From: Sciscionella sediminilitoris
GTDB lineage: Bacteria; Actinomycetota; Actinomycetes; Mycobacteriales; Pseudonocardiaceae
Reading direction: 5' to 3'
NCBI RefSeq assembly: GCF_000737195.2
Contig: NZ_JALM01000036.1
Location: forward strand, 184,824 to 248,823
DNA length: 64,000 nt
Below are positions 1 to 8,274 of the stretch, piece after piece. The first letter of the stretch is position 1. Every line of letters starts with the position of its first letter. The notes under the pieces are model-generated. The model was not told where the DNA came from and searched no databases. It saw nothing but the letters and a program-made list of their open reading frames with translations. Made by a program: the position numbers and the translations under genes.

Positions 1-32
1 AACACAACCACTCACGAGGGTCTTAGTCTGTT

Positions 33-211
33 CGGGGTGCGGTAGCGCGATCTCGAGACGGTCGGCAGGCGCTTCGCCTTGTATGACCACTCAGGGGGTA
101 CCCCTGGGATCACCGGCAGGCCCGGGCAGCACACCGCGCGCGAGCCACAGCGGACCGCCGCAGACTTTCGCGCGCACGACGTGTTCGGTCGAGTCGCGCT
201 ACCGCACCCCG
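33..211 (+). ncRNA. Probable retron msr-msd RNA
   Basis: The 18 bases at 33-50 are a perfect reverse complement of 194-211, forming the closing a1/a2 stem expected of a retron RNA. The stem continues after one bulged base (51) as 52-56 with 189-193. The tetranucleotide TAGC lies at 43-46, a sequence found at the branching guanosine of known retrons, so G45 is a candidate priming residue. Internal hairpins are 67-71/75-79, 92-97/101-106 and a long 136-143/168-175 stem with an inner 150-153/158-161 hairpin, the last a candidate msd. The element ends a few bases before the ribosome binding site of a retron-type reverse transcriptase. The structure is read directly from the sequence; the function is inferred from position and architecture. 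Confidence 0.68.
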
Positions 212-216
212 TTCTG

Positions 217-225
217 GGAGGAGGT
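217..225 (+). promoter_or_regulatory. Ribosome binding site fixing the reverse transcriptase start
   Basis: GGAGGAGGT at 217-225 lies six bases before ATG 232. It favours this start over the in-frame TTG at 79, which would run the coding region through the structured RNA. Confidence 0.7.
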
Positions 226-231
226 GCGGGA

Positions 232-1548
232 ATGCGGTCCGAGCTCGCTTCGGCGTTCGCGGGGGCCTTTCTTTCCGGCGAGTGGACCGAATCCGGCCTC
301 TGGGGCAGTGGCAGACGGGTACTCGGGCGGGATGCCGCATGGTTACCCGCCCTCGCCAGGGATGTTCTCGGGATCTATCCGCGCGCGCCGCACGATCGTC
401 CGCGGGAACTCGCCGCGGTGATCGCCATGCAGGAAGCGGCGCAGAACCGGGACGCGGAGCACGCCATGCCCTGTGGACGGCCTGTCTCGCCGACGCGGAT
501 GCTGCGCAACCCGTGGCATCTTCCCGTGCTGCATTCGCTCGAAGACCTCGCCGGGCTGCTCGGGCTCACCGCGGCCGAACTCGCCTGGTTCGCGGATCCG
601 AAGCGGCTGGCGCGTACGGCGGCCGATCCGCGATTGCGGCATTATCGGGTGACGACGCGGCGCGCGCCGAGCGGTGCGATCCGCGTGCTGGAGGCGCCCA
701 AATACCAGCTCAAAGCGCTGCAGCGGGGACTGCTCGCGGACCTGCTCGGCGCGATCCCACCGCACGCGGCCGCGCACGGTTTCCGCGCGGGGCGGTCGGT
801 GGCCACGTTCGCCGCGCCGCACACCGGAAAGGCCCTCGTGCTGCGCTGTGACCTCGAGGGGTTCTTCGCCTCGGTCACCGTGGGCCGGGTCTACGGCCTG
901 TTCCGCACCGCGGGGTACCCGGAACCGGTCGCGCACGCGCTTTCCGGACTGACCACGACCGTGCTGCCCGCATCCGTATGGCGGACGGTTCCGCGTCCGG
1001 CGGATCCCGGTCTGCTCGACGCGCACTGGCGGCTCGGCCGCAGGCTCGCCGAGGCGCATCTGCCCCAGGGCGCGCCCACCTCGCCGGTGCTGGCCAATCT
1101 GGTGGCGCACCGGCTGGACGCGCGCTGTGCGGGGCTCGCCGAAGCGCGGGGATGGAACTACACCCGCTATGCCGATGATCTCGCGTTCTCCTGTGCGGAC
1201 GGGCGGCGTTCCGGTGCGGCGGCGCTGCTGCGGATGGTGGAGCGCATCGCGGGCGAGGAGGGTTTTCGGCTCAATGCGCGCAAAACCGCCGTACAGGGCA
1301 GTTCGGCGCGCCAATCGCTCGGCGGGCTCGTCGTGAACGAACGGGTGCGGGTTCCGCGTGCGGAATCGGACCGGTTGCGCGCCATTCTGCACAATTGCGC
1401 CCGGTATGGCCCGAGCACACAGAATCGGTCCGGTCACCCCGATTTCGCGGCACATCTCAGCGGGCGCATCGCCTGGATCGCGAACCACGATCCCGTGCGC
1501 GGTGCCCGGCTGCGGGCCAGTTTCGAAGCGCTCGACTGGTCGCGCTGA
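232..1548 (+). CDS. Retron-type reverse transcriptase
   Basis: A 438-residue protein from ATG 232. The reverse transcriptase domain occupies about residues 130-400. Visible motifs are APKYQLKALQR (155-165), a catalytic Asp in CDLEGFF (about 207), LPQGAPTSPVLANL (277-290), the active-site YADD (313-316) and LGGLVVN (363-369). Order and wording match retron reverse transcriptases rather than group II intron maturases, and no maturase or endonuclease domain follows. About 130 residues precede the domain, as in the myxobacterial retron enzymes. Two retron hallmarks are altered: NAxxH of region X reads FAAPH (193-197) and the VTG triplet of region Y reads LGG. No effector gene lies downstream, so the partner is either left of the window or is this N-terminal extension. 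Confidence 0.85.
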   Translation: MRSELASAFAGAFLSGEWTESGLWGSGRRVLGRDAAWLPALARDVLGIYPRAPHDRPRELAAVIAMQEAAQNRDAEHAMPCGRPVSPTRMLRNPWHLPVLHSLEDLAGLLGLTAAELAWFADPKRLARTAADPRLRHYRVTTRRAPSGAIRVLEAPKYQLKALQRGLLADLLGAIPPHAAAHGFRAGRSVATFAAPHTGKALVLRCDLEGFFASVTVGRVYGLFRTAGYPEPVAHALSGLTTTVLPASVWRTVPRPADPGLLDAHWRLGRRLAEAHLPQGAPTSPVLANLVAHRLDARCAGLAEARGWNYTRYADDLAFSCADGRRSGAAALLRMVERIAGEEGFRLNARKTAVQGSSARQSLGGLVVNERVRVPRAESDRLRAILHNCARYGPSTQNRSGHPDFAAHLSGRIAWIANHDPVRGARLRASFEALDWSR

Positions 1549-1677
1549 ACCCGCAATTCGGTTGCCCGCGCCGACCGGTTCCGGCACCGTGCGCGATATG
1601 ACCGTTGCGAGTGCCGCACTGTTCCGAGCCGCCGCGAGTACCCGCGCGGACCGGCAGCAGCGCGCGGACCGGGTGCG

Positions 1678-2307
1678 GTGGTGTCCGGGCATCTGCTGAT
1701 GGGCGCGCTGCTCACCGGGATCCTCGCGGGCTACGGCATCGCGATCCCGGTCGGAGCGGTCGGGGCGTACCTGGTCGGGCTGGCCGCGCGGGAACGGTTC
1801 GCGGTGGCGGCCTCGGCTGCGTTCGGGGTGGCCGTCGTGGACGGTGCCTATGCCCTGCTCGCGGTGCTCGGTGGCGCGGGCCTGGCGGAGCCGCTTCGCC
1901 CGATCGCGGTCCCGCTCGGCTATCTGAGTGCCGGAGCGCTGGTGCTGCTCGCCGGGCTCACGCTGTTGCGCGCGGTGCGCCGGTATCGCGGCCCGCTGAC
2001 GGTGTCCGCCTCGAGCCCGGTGCGCGCGTTCCTCGGCCTGCTCGCGCTGACCGCGATCAACCCGGCGACCCTGGTGTACTTCCTCGCGCTCATACTCGGG
2101 CGCGGGGCTGAGGGCGGTGGCGCGCTGTTCGTGCTCGGTGCCCTGCTGGCCTCGGCGAGCTGGCAGTTGTTGCTCGTCTGCGGGGGCGGGTTGCTCGGCA
2201 GGGCGCTCACCGGTGCACGTGGCAGGCTGGTGATCGCGATCGTCTCGGCGGTGCTGATGTTGGTGCTCGCGGTGGCCGCGCTGACCGGTGGTTCCCCGGT
2301 AGGTTGA
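1678..2307 (+). CDS. LysE-family amino-acid or metabolite exporter
   Basis: A 209-residue, very hydrophobic protein with about six membrane segments. The N-terminal GIAIPVGAVGAYLV resembles the GIxxPVGPVG signature of LysE/ArgO-type exporters, and TAINPATLVYF matches the second conserved membrane loop, including the Asn-Pro pair. The likely role is export of an amino acid or related small molecule across the cytoplasmic membrane; the substrate cannot be read from sequence. Translation may begin at GTG 1678 or ATG 1699. It follows the reverse transcriptase by about 130 bases and is probably unrelated to the retron. Its stop lies just before the next coding region. Confidence 0.75.
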   Translation: MVSGHLLMGALLTGILAGYGIAIPVGAVGAYLVGLAARERFAVAASAAFGVAVVDGAYALLAVLGGAGLAEPLRPIAVPLGYLSAGALVLLAGLTLLRAVRRYRGPLTVSASSPVRAFLGLLALTAINPATLVYFLALILGRGAEGGGALFVLGALLASASWQLLLVCGGGLLGRALTGARGRLVIAIVSAVLMLVLAVAALTGGSPVG

Positions 2308-2312
2308 GCGCC

Positions 2313-3179
2313 ATGGCGGTGCACGATTTCCGGTTCGGGGTGAACATGCTGAAGCCGGGCCCGCGCGCGGAATGGGTACAACGGTGCCGGGAGGTCGAGG
2401 ATCTCGGTTTCGATGTGCTCGCGGTGCCCGACCATCTGGGGATGCCCGCGCCGTTTCCCGCGGTGGTGCTCGCTGCGGAATCGACCGAGCGGGTGCGGTT
2501 GACAACGTTGACGTTGAACACGGCGTTCTACAACCCGACCCTGCTCGCCCGGGATGTGGTGGGCACGGACCAGTACACCGACGGACGGTTCGAACTGGGT
2601 CTCGGCGCGGGGTACGTGCGGGCGGAGTTCGACAAGGCCGGGATCCCCTTCGAGCGGGCCGGGCTGCGTATCGACCACCTGGAGCGCACCCTGGACGAGC
2701 TGGCGCGCTACTACGCCGATGAGACCGAGCCGGATCCGGTGCAGCAGCCGGGTCCACCGGTGCTTATCGGCGGGGACGGGAATCGCGTGCTGCGCCTGGC
2801 CGCCGAGCGTGCGGACATCGTGGCCTTCTCGGGTGCCTACCTGGACGGTGGGCTGCGACCGCGCGATGCCGCGGGATTCGCCGAGCGGGTGCGCCATGTG
2901 GATGCGGCGCTGAACGGGCGGGACATCGAGCGGAATCTGCTCGTGCAGCAGGTGCTGGTCACCGAGGACAGCGCGAGCGCCTATGCCGGGCTCGCCGTGC
3001 AGTTCGGCAATGTGGTCAGCGCGGAGTTGCTCGCCGAGACCCCGATCCTGCTCGTGGGGACCGCGCGGGAGATCGCCGAGAAACTGCTCGAATACCGGGA
3101 GGAGTACGGAATCACCTACATCACCGTGATCGAGCGCGGGATGGCGGATCTCGCGAAGGTGATTCCCTACCTGCGCTGA
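2313..3179 (+). CDS. LLM-class F420-dependent oxidoreductase, copy 1
   Basis: A luciferase-like TIM-barrel protein of 288 residues. It opens with FRFGVNML and carries VPDHLGMPAPFPAV and RFELGLGAGYVRAEF, matching the actinobacterial LLM family related to MSMEG_2516, whose members use F420H2. The substrate is unknown. The ATG at 2313 is chosen over the TTG at 2304 because the next gene shows the same start context, TAGGTTGA-C/G-CGCCATG. The following gene is a close tandem paralogue with long stretches of identical DNA, so the pair arose by local duplication or is kept similar by gene conversion. Confidence 0.8.
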   Translation: MAVHDFRFGVNMLKPGPRAEWVQRCREVEDLGFDVLAVPDHLGMPAPFPAVVLAAESTERVRLTTLTLNTAFYNPTLLARDVVGTDQYTDGRFELGLGAGYVRAEFDKAGIPFERAGLRIDHLERTLDELARYYADETEPDPVQQPGPPVLIGGDGNRVLRLAAERADIVAFSGAYLDGGLRPRDAAGFAERVRHVDAALNGRDIERNLLVQQVLVTEDSASAYAGLAVQFGNVVSAELLAETPILLVGTAREIAEKLLEYREEYGITYITVIERGMADLAKVIPYLR

Positions 3180-3233
3180 TGTTGGTTCTTTCGACGGCAG
3201 CAACGCCCGGCGTTTCCGGCTAGGTTGACCGCC

Positions 3234-4103
3234 ATGACTACTGGGAATTTCCGGTTCGGGGTGAACATGCTGAAGCCGGGCCCGCGCAGGGAGTGGATCG
3301 ACCGCTGCCGGGCGGTGGAGGATCTCGGTTTCGATGTGCTCGCGGTGCCCGACCATCTGGGGATGCCCGCGCCGTTTCCTGCGGTGGTGCTGGCCGCGGA
3401 ATCGACCGAGCGGGTGCGGTTGACAACGTTGACAGTGAACACGGCGTTCCACAATCCGACCCTGCTCGCCCGGGATGTGGTGGGCGCGGATCTGTACACC
3501 GACGGACGGTTCGAACTCGGGCTCGGTGTGGGCTATGCGCGACAGGAGTTCGAGAAGGCGGGCATTCCGTTCGAGCGGGCCGGGCTGCGTATCGACCATC
3601 TGGAGCGCACCCTGGACGAGGTGGCGCGGTTCTACGCCGACGAGACCGAGCCGGATCCGGTGCAACGGCCGGGTCCGCCGGTGCTCATCGGCGGGGACGG
3701 GGACCGCGTGCTGCGCCTGGCCGCCGAGCGCGCGGACATCGTGGCGTTCACCGGTGGTTCGCTGGCGGGCGGTCAACTGGATGTGCGCGATACGGCGAGC
3801 TTCGCCGAGCGGGTGCACTACCTCGAGACCGCGCTGAACGGGCGTGAGGTGGAGCGGAACCTGCTCGTGCAGCGGCTCGTGGTCACCGAGGACAGCGCCG
3901 CGGCTTATGCCCAGGTGGCCGCGGAGGTCGGCGGGGTGGTCGAAGCGGAACTACTCGCGGACGCGCCGGTCATGCAGGCTGGGACCGCCCGACAGCTCGC
4001 GGACACGTTCCTGGAATACCGGGAGAAATACGGAATCACCTATATCACCGTTTTCGAGCACTGTATGGCCGATTTCGCGAAGGTGATTCCCCACCTGCGC
4101 TGA
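3234..4103 (+). CDS. LLM-class F420-dependent oxidoreductase, copy 2
   Basis: A 289-residue paralogue of the gene before it, sharing FRFGVNMLKPGPR, the VPDHLGMPAPFPAV block and RFELGLG. It differs mainly in the middle (ARQEFEKAG against VRAEFDKAG) and in the last hundred residues, the part that usually shapes the substrate pocket in this fold. Start ATG 3234. The two copies lie about 55 bases apart in the same direction and are probably co-transcribed. Activity as an F420H2-dependent reductase is inferred from the family. Confidence 0.8.
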   Translation: MTTGNFRFGVNMLKPGPRREWIDRCRAVEDLGFDVLAVPDHLGMPAPFPAVVLAAESTERVRLTTLTVNTAFHNPTLLARDVVGADLYTDGRFELGLGVGYARQEFEKAGIPFERAGLRIDHLERTLDEVARFYADETEPDPVQRPGPPVLIGGDGDRVLRLAAERADIVAFTGGSLAGGQLDVRDTASFAERVHYLETALNGREVERNLLVQRLVVTEDSAAAYAQVAAEVGGVVEAELLADAPVMQAGTARQLADTFLEYREKYGITYITVFEHCMADFAKVIPHLR

Positions 4104-4104
4104 C

Positions 4105-4590
4105 TCAGTCGGTGCGCTCCAGCCGGGAAAGGCGCTCCTCGTAGCGGGACAAACCGGTCAGCCTGGTGCGGATCTGGGCGTGCTCGCGGCGCACTTCCTC
4201 GATGAGCGAGCGGGCCTGCTCGACCTCGCCGTCCTCGGGTTTGGCGGTGGCCGTCAGCTTCTGGTGCAGCGCGTCCAGCTGGGATTCCTGGGCGGCGATG
4301 TGCGGGATGATCCGCTCGAGCTCGTTGGCGCTCCAGTCGGCCTTGGCCCAGAGCTCGTCGATCCGCCCGTGAGCCTCGTCCAGCCGCCCGCGCAGTTCGT
4401 CGATGAGCCCGGCCTGTTCGTCGAGCTGTTTGCGGTCCTCGGCGAGGCGTTCCGCGGCCTCGGCGAGCAGCCGGTCGTATTCGGCGAGGCGCTGCGGCGG
4501 GATGCGGTTGTCGATGCGCCAGTCGATGACGTGCTCGATACGCGAGGTGAGCAGCCGGCGCACTCTGCGCAGCAGGGTCTGATCGTTCAT
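4105..4590 (-). CDS. Coiled-coil protein of unknown function
   Basis: A 161-residue charged protein beginning MNDQTLLRRVRRLL. From about residue 35 nearly the whole chain has heptad character, rich in Glu, Arg, Leu and Ala (for example AAERLAEDRKQLDEQAGLID). There is no signal peptide or membrane segment. The start at 4590 is supported by GGAGG five bases upstream. It lies just downstream of the GT29-like gene in the same direction and may be co-transcribed. Similar small coiled-coil proteins often sit beside glycosyltransferase genes in actinomycetes, but no specific role can be assigned. Confidence 0.7.
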   Translation of the reverse strand: MNDQTLLRRVRRLLTSRIEHVIDWRIDNRIPPQRLAEYDRLLAEAAERLAEDRKQLDEQAGLIDELRGRLDEAHGRIDELWAKADWSANELERIIPHIAAQESQLDALHQKLTATAKPEDGEVEQARSLIEEVRREHAQIRTRLTGLSRYEERLSRLERTD

Positions 4591-4607
4591 GGGCGCCTCC
4601 ATTGGCG

Positions 4608-5252
4608 TTACCGCAGTAGTTCGGTTGTCGAGGTACGCGTCCACGATTCGAGCAGCCTGCCCTCGGCGGCGATCTGGTGCTCGGGCCCGACGATGCAGGA
4701 ATCCCCGGACGCGTGCGCCCAGCTGGTCTGCGTCGGATCGTCGATGAACGAGAACCCGGTGAGCAGCAGCTTGGCTTCAGGGTAGGTGGTGCGGGCGATC
4801 CAGGCCGCCATGGTGCCGGTCGTGGCCCAGGTCGACTCGGTACGCGAGGGGAGCCCGAGCGCATCGGAGAGCGGGAGGGTCACCTCGTAGTTGGAGACGT
4901 GCACCTGGCCGAGGTCGGCAGGCCACCAGCCGGGCAGGGTCTCCGGTTCCCAGTGCAGCCTGCCCGGTTCCACGAGCAGATAACACCGCCTCGGGTAATC
5001 GGCGAACACCCACGGGGTCGCGCGCAGGGCCCGGTTGAACACCACGGCGTGCACCCGCGTTCCGGTGCTCGGTTCGCCGGGCTCGTCCAGCTTGAACCCG
5101 TTGACCCGGATGACCAGCTCACAGGCGTCCACCGCGGCCGCGCGCGCCGGATCGGCGCCGAGCGGCTGGTTACCGACGACGGCGACCGTCGACGGATTCG
5201 GCCGGTCGGCGTAGGCATCGAGAAGTTCACGCAATAGTGGGGTGGTCGCCAC
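4608..5252 (-). CDS. GT29-like (sialyltransferase-like) protein
   Basis: A 214-residue protein. VAVVGNQPLG near residue 24, followed by DACELVIRVNGF near 42, resembles sialylmotif L of glycosyltransferase family 29. TTGTMAAWIA near 144 resembles the small sialylmotif. It is shorter than animal sialyltransferases and lacks a membrane anchor, suggesting a cytoplasmic enzyme. The natural acceptor and donor are unknown; a CMP-sugar donor would be expected from the family. It begins at GTG 5252, divergent from the galactan exporter genes across about 170 bases, so a role in envelope or glycolipid decoration is plausible but not shown. Confidence 0.6.
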   Translation of the reverse strand: MATTPLLRELLDAYADRPNPSTVAVVGNQPLGADPARAAAVDACELVIRVNGFKLDEPGEPSTGTRVHAVVFNRALRATPWVFADYPRRCYLLVEPGRLHWEPETLPGWWPADLGQVHVSNYEVTLPLSDALGLPSRTESTWATTGTMAAWIARTTYPEAKLLLTGFSFIDDPTQTSWAHASGDSCIVGPEHQIAAEGRLLESWTRTSTTELLR

Positions 5253-5421
5253 GCCGACATGCTACTCAGACAACGGGTGCCCGCCGCCACCGCACACGCT
5301 GGCCCGGGGCAGGTCCTCACACCGATCACACGCCTGGCTAAGGTTGCGTGCGAGTGAGCGAGGAAATGCATACCGGCCCAGGCACACACCCCTGAAGTAC
5401 ACGCCGGTACCCTCGGCGATC

Positions 5422-6363
5422 GTGCAAGCCACCGTCGAGGAGAAGCGGGCCACCGCGTTCGCCGAATCGTCCCCGCGTAGTCTCACCCGCGCGCTCGCGG
5501 ACCTGCGTGACGGGTTCGCCGCGCGCGAGCTGTGGAGCCATCTCGGCTGGCAGGACATCAAGCAGCGATATCGCCGCTCGGTGCTCGGGCCGTTCTGGAT
5601 CACCATCAGCCAGGCGGTCATCGCGCTCGGCCTCGGTCTGCTCTACGGCGTGCTGTTCGGGCAGAACTTCCAGACGTTCCTGCCCTACGTGCTCACCGGG
5701 CTGATCACCTGGACGTTCATCCAGAACTGCCTGACCGAGGGCATGGAGACGTTCATCGCGAACGAGGGGCTGATCAAGCACCTGCCCGCGCCGATCTCCA
5801 TCTACACGCTGCGCACGGTGTGGCGGCAGTTCCTGATGTTCGCGCACAACGCGATCGTCTACGTGGTCGTGGTCGGGGTCTTCTTCGTCAACCTGAGCCA
5901 GCCGTACGCGACCAGCGATCAGGACGGCATCTGCAAACCGGGCCTGACCTGTCACCCAGGGCTGGACTGGCACTGGTTCCTCGGTATCCCGGGCTTCCTG
6001 CTGGTCATCGTCAACATGGCCTGGATAACGATGTTCTTCGGGATCATCTCCACCCGGTTCCGGGACTTCCCGCAGCTGATCAACGCGATCGTGCAGCTGA
6101 TGTTCTACCTGACCCCGATCGTCTGGCCGTTGGACCAGCTGACCTCGCCAGCGGGGCCGCGGCACGAGCTGGCCGGGGTCGTGCTGCCGATCATCAAGCT
6201 GAACCCGATCTACCACCTGATCCAGGTGGTGCGGGCGCCGTTCATCGGCCAGGTGGTCAGCCCATGGAGTTATGTGGTCTGCGGCGGAATGGCCATCGTA
6301 GGCTGGTTTGTCACCGTGTTCATGATGCGTAACTACCGCGCCCGAATCTCTTACTGGGTGTGA
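5422..6363 (+). CDS. wzm: Galactan/O-antigen-type ABC exporter, membrane subunit
   Basis: A 313-residue ABC-2 type permease with about six membrane segments. DIKQRYRRSVLGPFWITI is typical of the amphipathic N-terminal helix of polysaccharide exporters such as Wzm/RfbD, and FYLTPIVWP of the fourth segment. In mycobacteria the equivalent (Rv3783) is thought to flip the lipid-linked galactan of arabinogalactan. Coding potential runs upstream to 5242, but similarity begins near GTG 5422, which I take as the start although no strong ribosome binding site precedes it. The ATPase follows nine bases downstream and glfT1 comes next. Confidence 0.88.
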   Translation: MQATVEEKRATAFAESSPRSLTRALADLRDGFAARELWSHLGWQDIKQRYRRSVLGPFWITISQAVIALGLGLLYGVLFGQNFQTFLPYVLTGLITWTFIQNCLTEGMETFIANEGLIKHLPAPISIYTLRTVWRQFLMFAHNAIVYVVVVGVFFVNLSQPYATSDQDGICKPGLTCHPGLDWHWFLGIPGFLLVIVNMAWITMFFGIISTRFRDFPQLINAIVQLMFYLTPIVWPLDQLTSPAGPRHELAGVVLPIIKLNPIYHLIQVVRAPFIGQVVSPWSYVVCGGMAIVGWFVTVFMMRNYRARISYWV

Positions 6364-6372
6364 GGTGAGGTA

Positions 6373-7245
6373 ATGGTCTCCATCGACGTCCACAACGCTT
6401 CGGTCGCCTTCCCGATCTTCGACGCGAAATCGCGCTCGCTGAAGAAGAAGGTGCTCGGCAAGGTCGGCGGCAAGATCGGTACCGAGGCGAAGGTCCCGGT
6501 GATCGAGGCGCTGCACGACATCAACCTGAGCCTCGACGAAGGCGAGCGGGTCGCCCTCGTCGGGCACAACGGCGCGGGCAAGTCCACCCTGCTGCGCCTG
6601 CTCTCCGGAATCTACGAGCCGACCTCGGGAAGCTGCCGGATCAGCGGCAAGATCGCGCCCATCTTCGACATGGGTGTCGGTATGGACCAGGAGATCTCCG
6701 GCTACGAGAACATCCTGATCCGCGGGCTCTACCTGGGGAAGTCCCGCAAGGAGATGGAAAAGCGGGTGGACGACATCGCGGAGTTCACCGAGCTCGGCGA
6801 CTACCTGCAGATGCCGCTGCGCACCTACTCCACCGGTATGCGGGTGCGGCTCGCTCTCGGTGTCGTGACCTCGATCGATCCGGAGATCCTGCTCCTGGAC
6901 GAGGGGATCGGCGCGGTCGACGACGCGTTCCTGAAGAAGGCACGCAACCGGCTCGCCGATCTGGTCCGGCGCTCCGGGATGCTCGTGTTCGCCTCGCACT
7001 CGGACGAGCTGCTCTTCGAACTGTGCACCTCGGCGATCTGGATGGACGAGGGGCACATCAAGGCACACGGCTCCCTGCGCGACGTAATCTGGCAGTACAA
7101 GGGCTACGACCCGTACCAGAACATGAGCGCCGAAGGCCTCGAGCGCATCGGCGTGGACCCGGCCGAGGTACGGAACGAGAACAGCCTCGCTTCCGAGGAA
7201 CTGGCCACCGGCTCCGGTAGTGTCGCGCCCGATGGGGCCAGGTAA
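6373..7245 (+). CDS. wzt: Galactan/O-antigen-type ABC exporter, ATP-binding subunit
   Basis: A 290-residue ABC ATPase. Walker A is GHNGAGKST (64-72), the signature region YSTGMRVRLA (152-161) and Walker B EILLLDEG (171-178). STGM instead of LSGGQ is characteristic of Wzt/RfbE polysaccharide exporters. It pairs with the preceding permease to move lipid-linked galactan to the outer face of the membrane, as proposed for Rv3781. The C-terminus is short, so there is no carbohydrate-binding domain like that of some O-antigen Wzt proteins. It forms one operon with wzm and glfT1. Confidence 0.9.
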   Translation: MVSIDVHNASVAFPIFDAKSRSLKKKVLGKVGGKIGTEAKVPVIEALHDINLSLDEGERVALVGHNGAGKSTLLRLLSGIYEPTSGSCRISGKIAPIFDMGVGMDQEISGYENILIRGLYLGKSRKEMEKRVDDIAEFTELGDYLQMPLRTYSTGMRVRLALGVVTSIDPEILLLDEGIGAVDDAFLKKARNRLADLVRRSGMLVFASHSDELLFELCTSAIWMDEGHIKAHGSLRDVIWQYKGYDPYQNMSAEGLERIGVDPAEVRNENSLASEELATGSGSVAPDGAR

Positions 7246-7260
7246 ATGGAGGTGCCCGCG

Positions 7261-8190
7261 ATGACCGAAGCGAAGCTGCCACCCGGTGCGGTTGTCGCCG
7301 TCGTCGTCACGCGCCATCGGACCCAGCTGCTGGCCGAATCGCTGAAGATGCTCGCGACCCAGACCAGGGTGCCCGATCACCTCATCGTCGTGGACAACGG
7401 ACCGGACGAGCCCGCGCGCGGCGTCGTGGAGTCCTGCCCGGTGCCATCGACCTATCTGCTTTCCCGGCGCAACCTCGGCGGTGCGGGCGGTTTCGCGCTC
7501 GGCATGCTGCACGCCCTCGCGCTCGGCGCGGAATGGGTGTGGCTGGCCGATGACGACGGCCGCCCCGCCGATGAACACGTGCTCGCCACCCTGCTCGAGG
7601 AGGCCACCAACCGCGGGCTCGCCGAGGTCTCCCCGGTCGTGGTGGACATCGACGAGCCGGGCAACCTGGCCTTCCCGATGCGCCGCGGACTGACCTGGAA
7701 GCGCACCGTCGAGGAACTGACCGCTCCGGAGGAACCCGGCGGTGCGGCCGTCGACTACCTGCCGGGGATCGCCTCGCTGTTCAACGGGGCGCTGTTCGCC
7801 GCGTCCACCCTCGACGTGATCGGGGTTCCGGACTACCGGCTGTTCTTCCGCGGCGACGAGGTCGAGGTGCACCGCAGGCTGGTGCGTTCCGGGCTGCCGT
7901 TCGGGACCTCGCTGCGGGTCGCCTACGCGCATCCGAACGGTTCCGCGGAATTCCGGCCGATGCTCGGTGGCCGATTCCATGCGCAGGACCCCGAGGACGC
8001 GGGCAAGCGTTATTACACCTACCGCAACCGTGGATATCTGCTTTCCCAGCCGGGAATGCGGAAGATCGGGATGCTCGAGGTGCTGCGTTTCGGGCTCTAT
8101 TTCATCGCCGTCAAGAAAGACGTTCGCGGATTCGCGGAATGGCTCAAGCTCGTGCGCAAGGGGCAGCGCGAGCAGTTTTTCCGTAAATAG
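7261..8190 (+). CDS. glfT1: Galactofuranosyltransferase GlfT1
   Basis: A 309-residue GT2-family protein, closely similar in layout to mycobacterial GlfT1 (Rv3782). RRNLGGAGGFALGMLHAL is followed by WLADDDG with the metal-binding DDD at 97-99; then come LPGIASLFNGALF, FRGDEVEVHRRLVRSG and YRNRGYLLSQPG. The enzyme adds the first galactofuranose residues to the rhamnosyl-GlcNAc lipid primer in arabinogalactan synthesis, using UDP-Galf made by Glf. ATG 7261 is chosen over ATG 7246 because GGAGG lies seven bases before it. It is the last gene of the wzm-wzt-glfT1 group. Confidence 0.93.
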   Translation: MTEAKLPPGAVVAVVVTRHRTQLLAESLKMLATQTRVPDHLIVVDNGPDEPARGVVESCPVPSTYLLSRRNLGGAGGFALGMLHALALGAEWVWLADDDGRPADEHVLATLLEEATNRGLAEVSPVVVDIDEPGNLAFPMRRGLTWKRTVEELTAPEEPGGAAVDYLPGIASLFNGALFAASTLDVIGVPDYRLFFRGDEVEVHRRLVRSGLPFGTSLRVAYAHPNGSAEFRPMLGGRFHAQDPEDAGKRYYTYRNRGYLLSQPGMRKIGMLEVLRFGLYFIAVKKDVRGFAEWLKLVRKGQREQFFRK

Positions 8191-8274
8191 GATCCGTTTC
8201 CCCTGAACCAGGAATGATTCAGCTCTGCGCGAAAACCCTTGCCGGTCAAGCGGTTCGGGTGGTGGCCTAGGCGC

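Noticed and set aside
79..231. Extension of the reverse transcriptase coding region to TTG 79
   Set aside because: The extension runs through the inverted-repeat RNA, lacks similarity, and ATG 232 has a near-perfect ribosome binding site.
232..1548. Group II intron or mobile element
   Set aside because: There is no maturase X domain, endonuclease domain, domain V-like RNA after the gene or target-site duplication; the reverse transcriptase motifs fit retrons.
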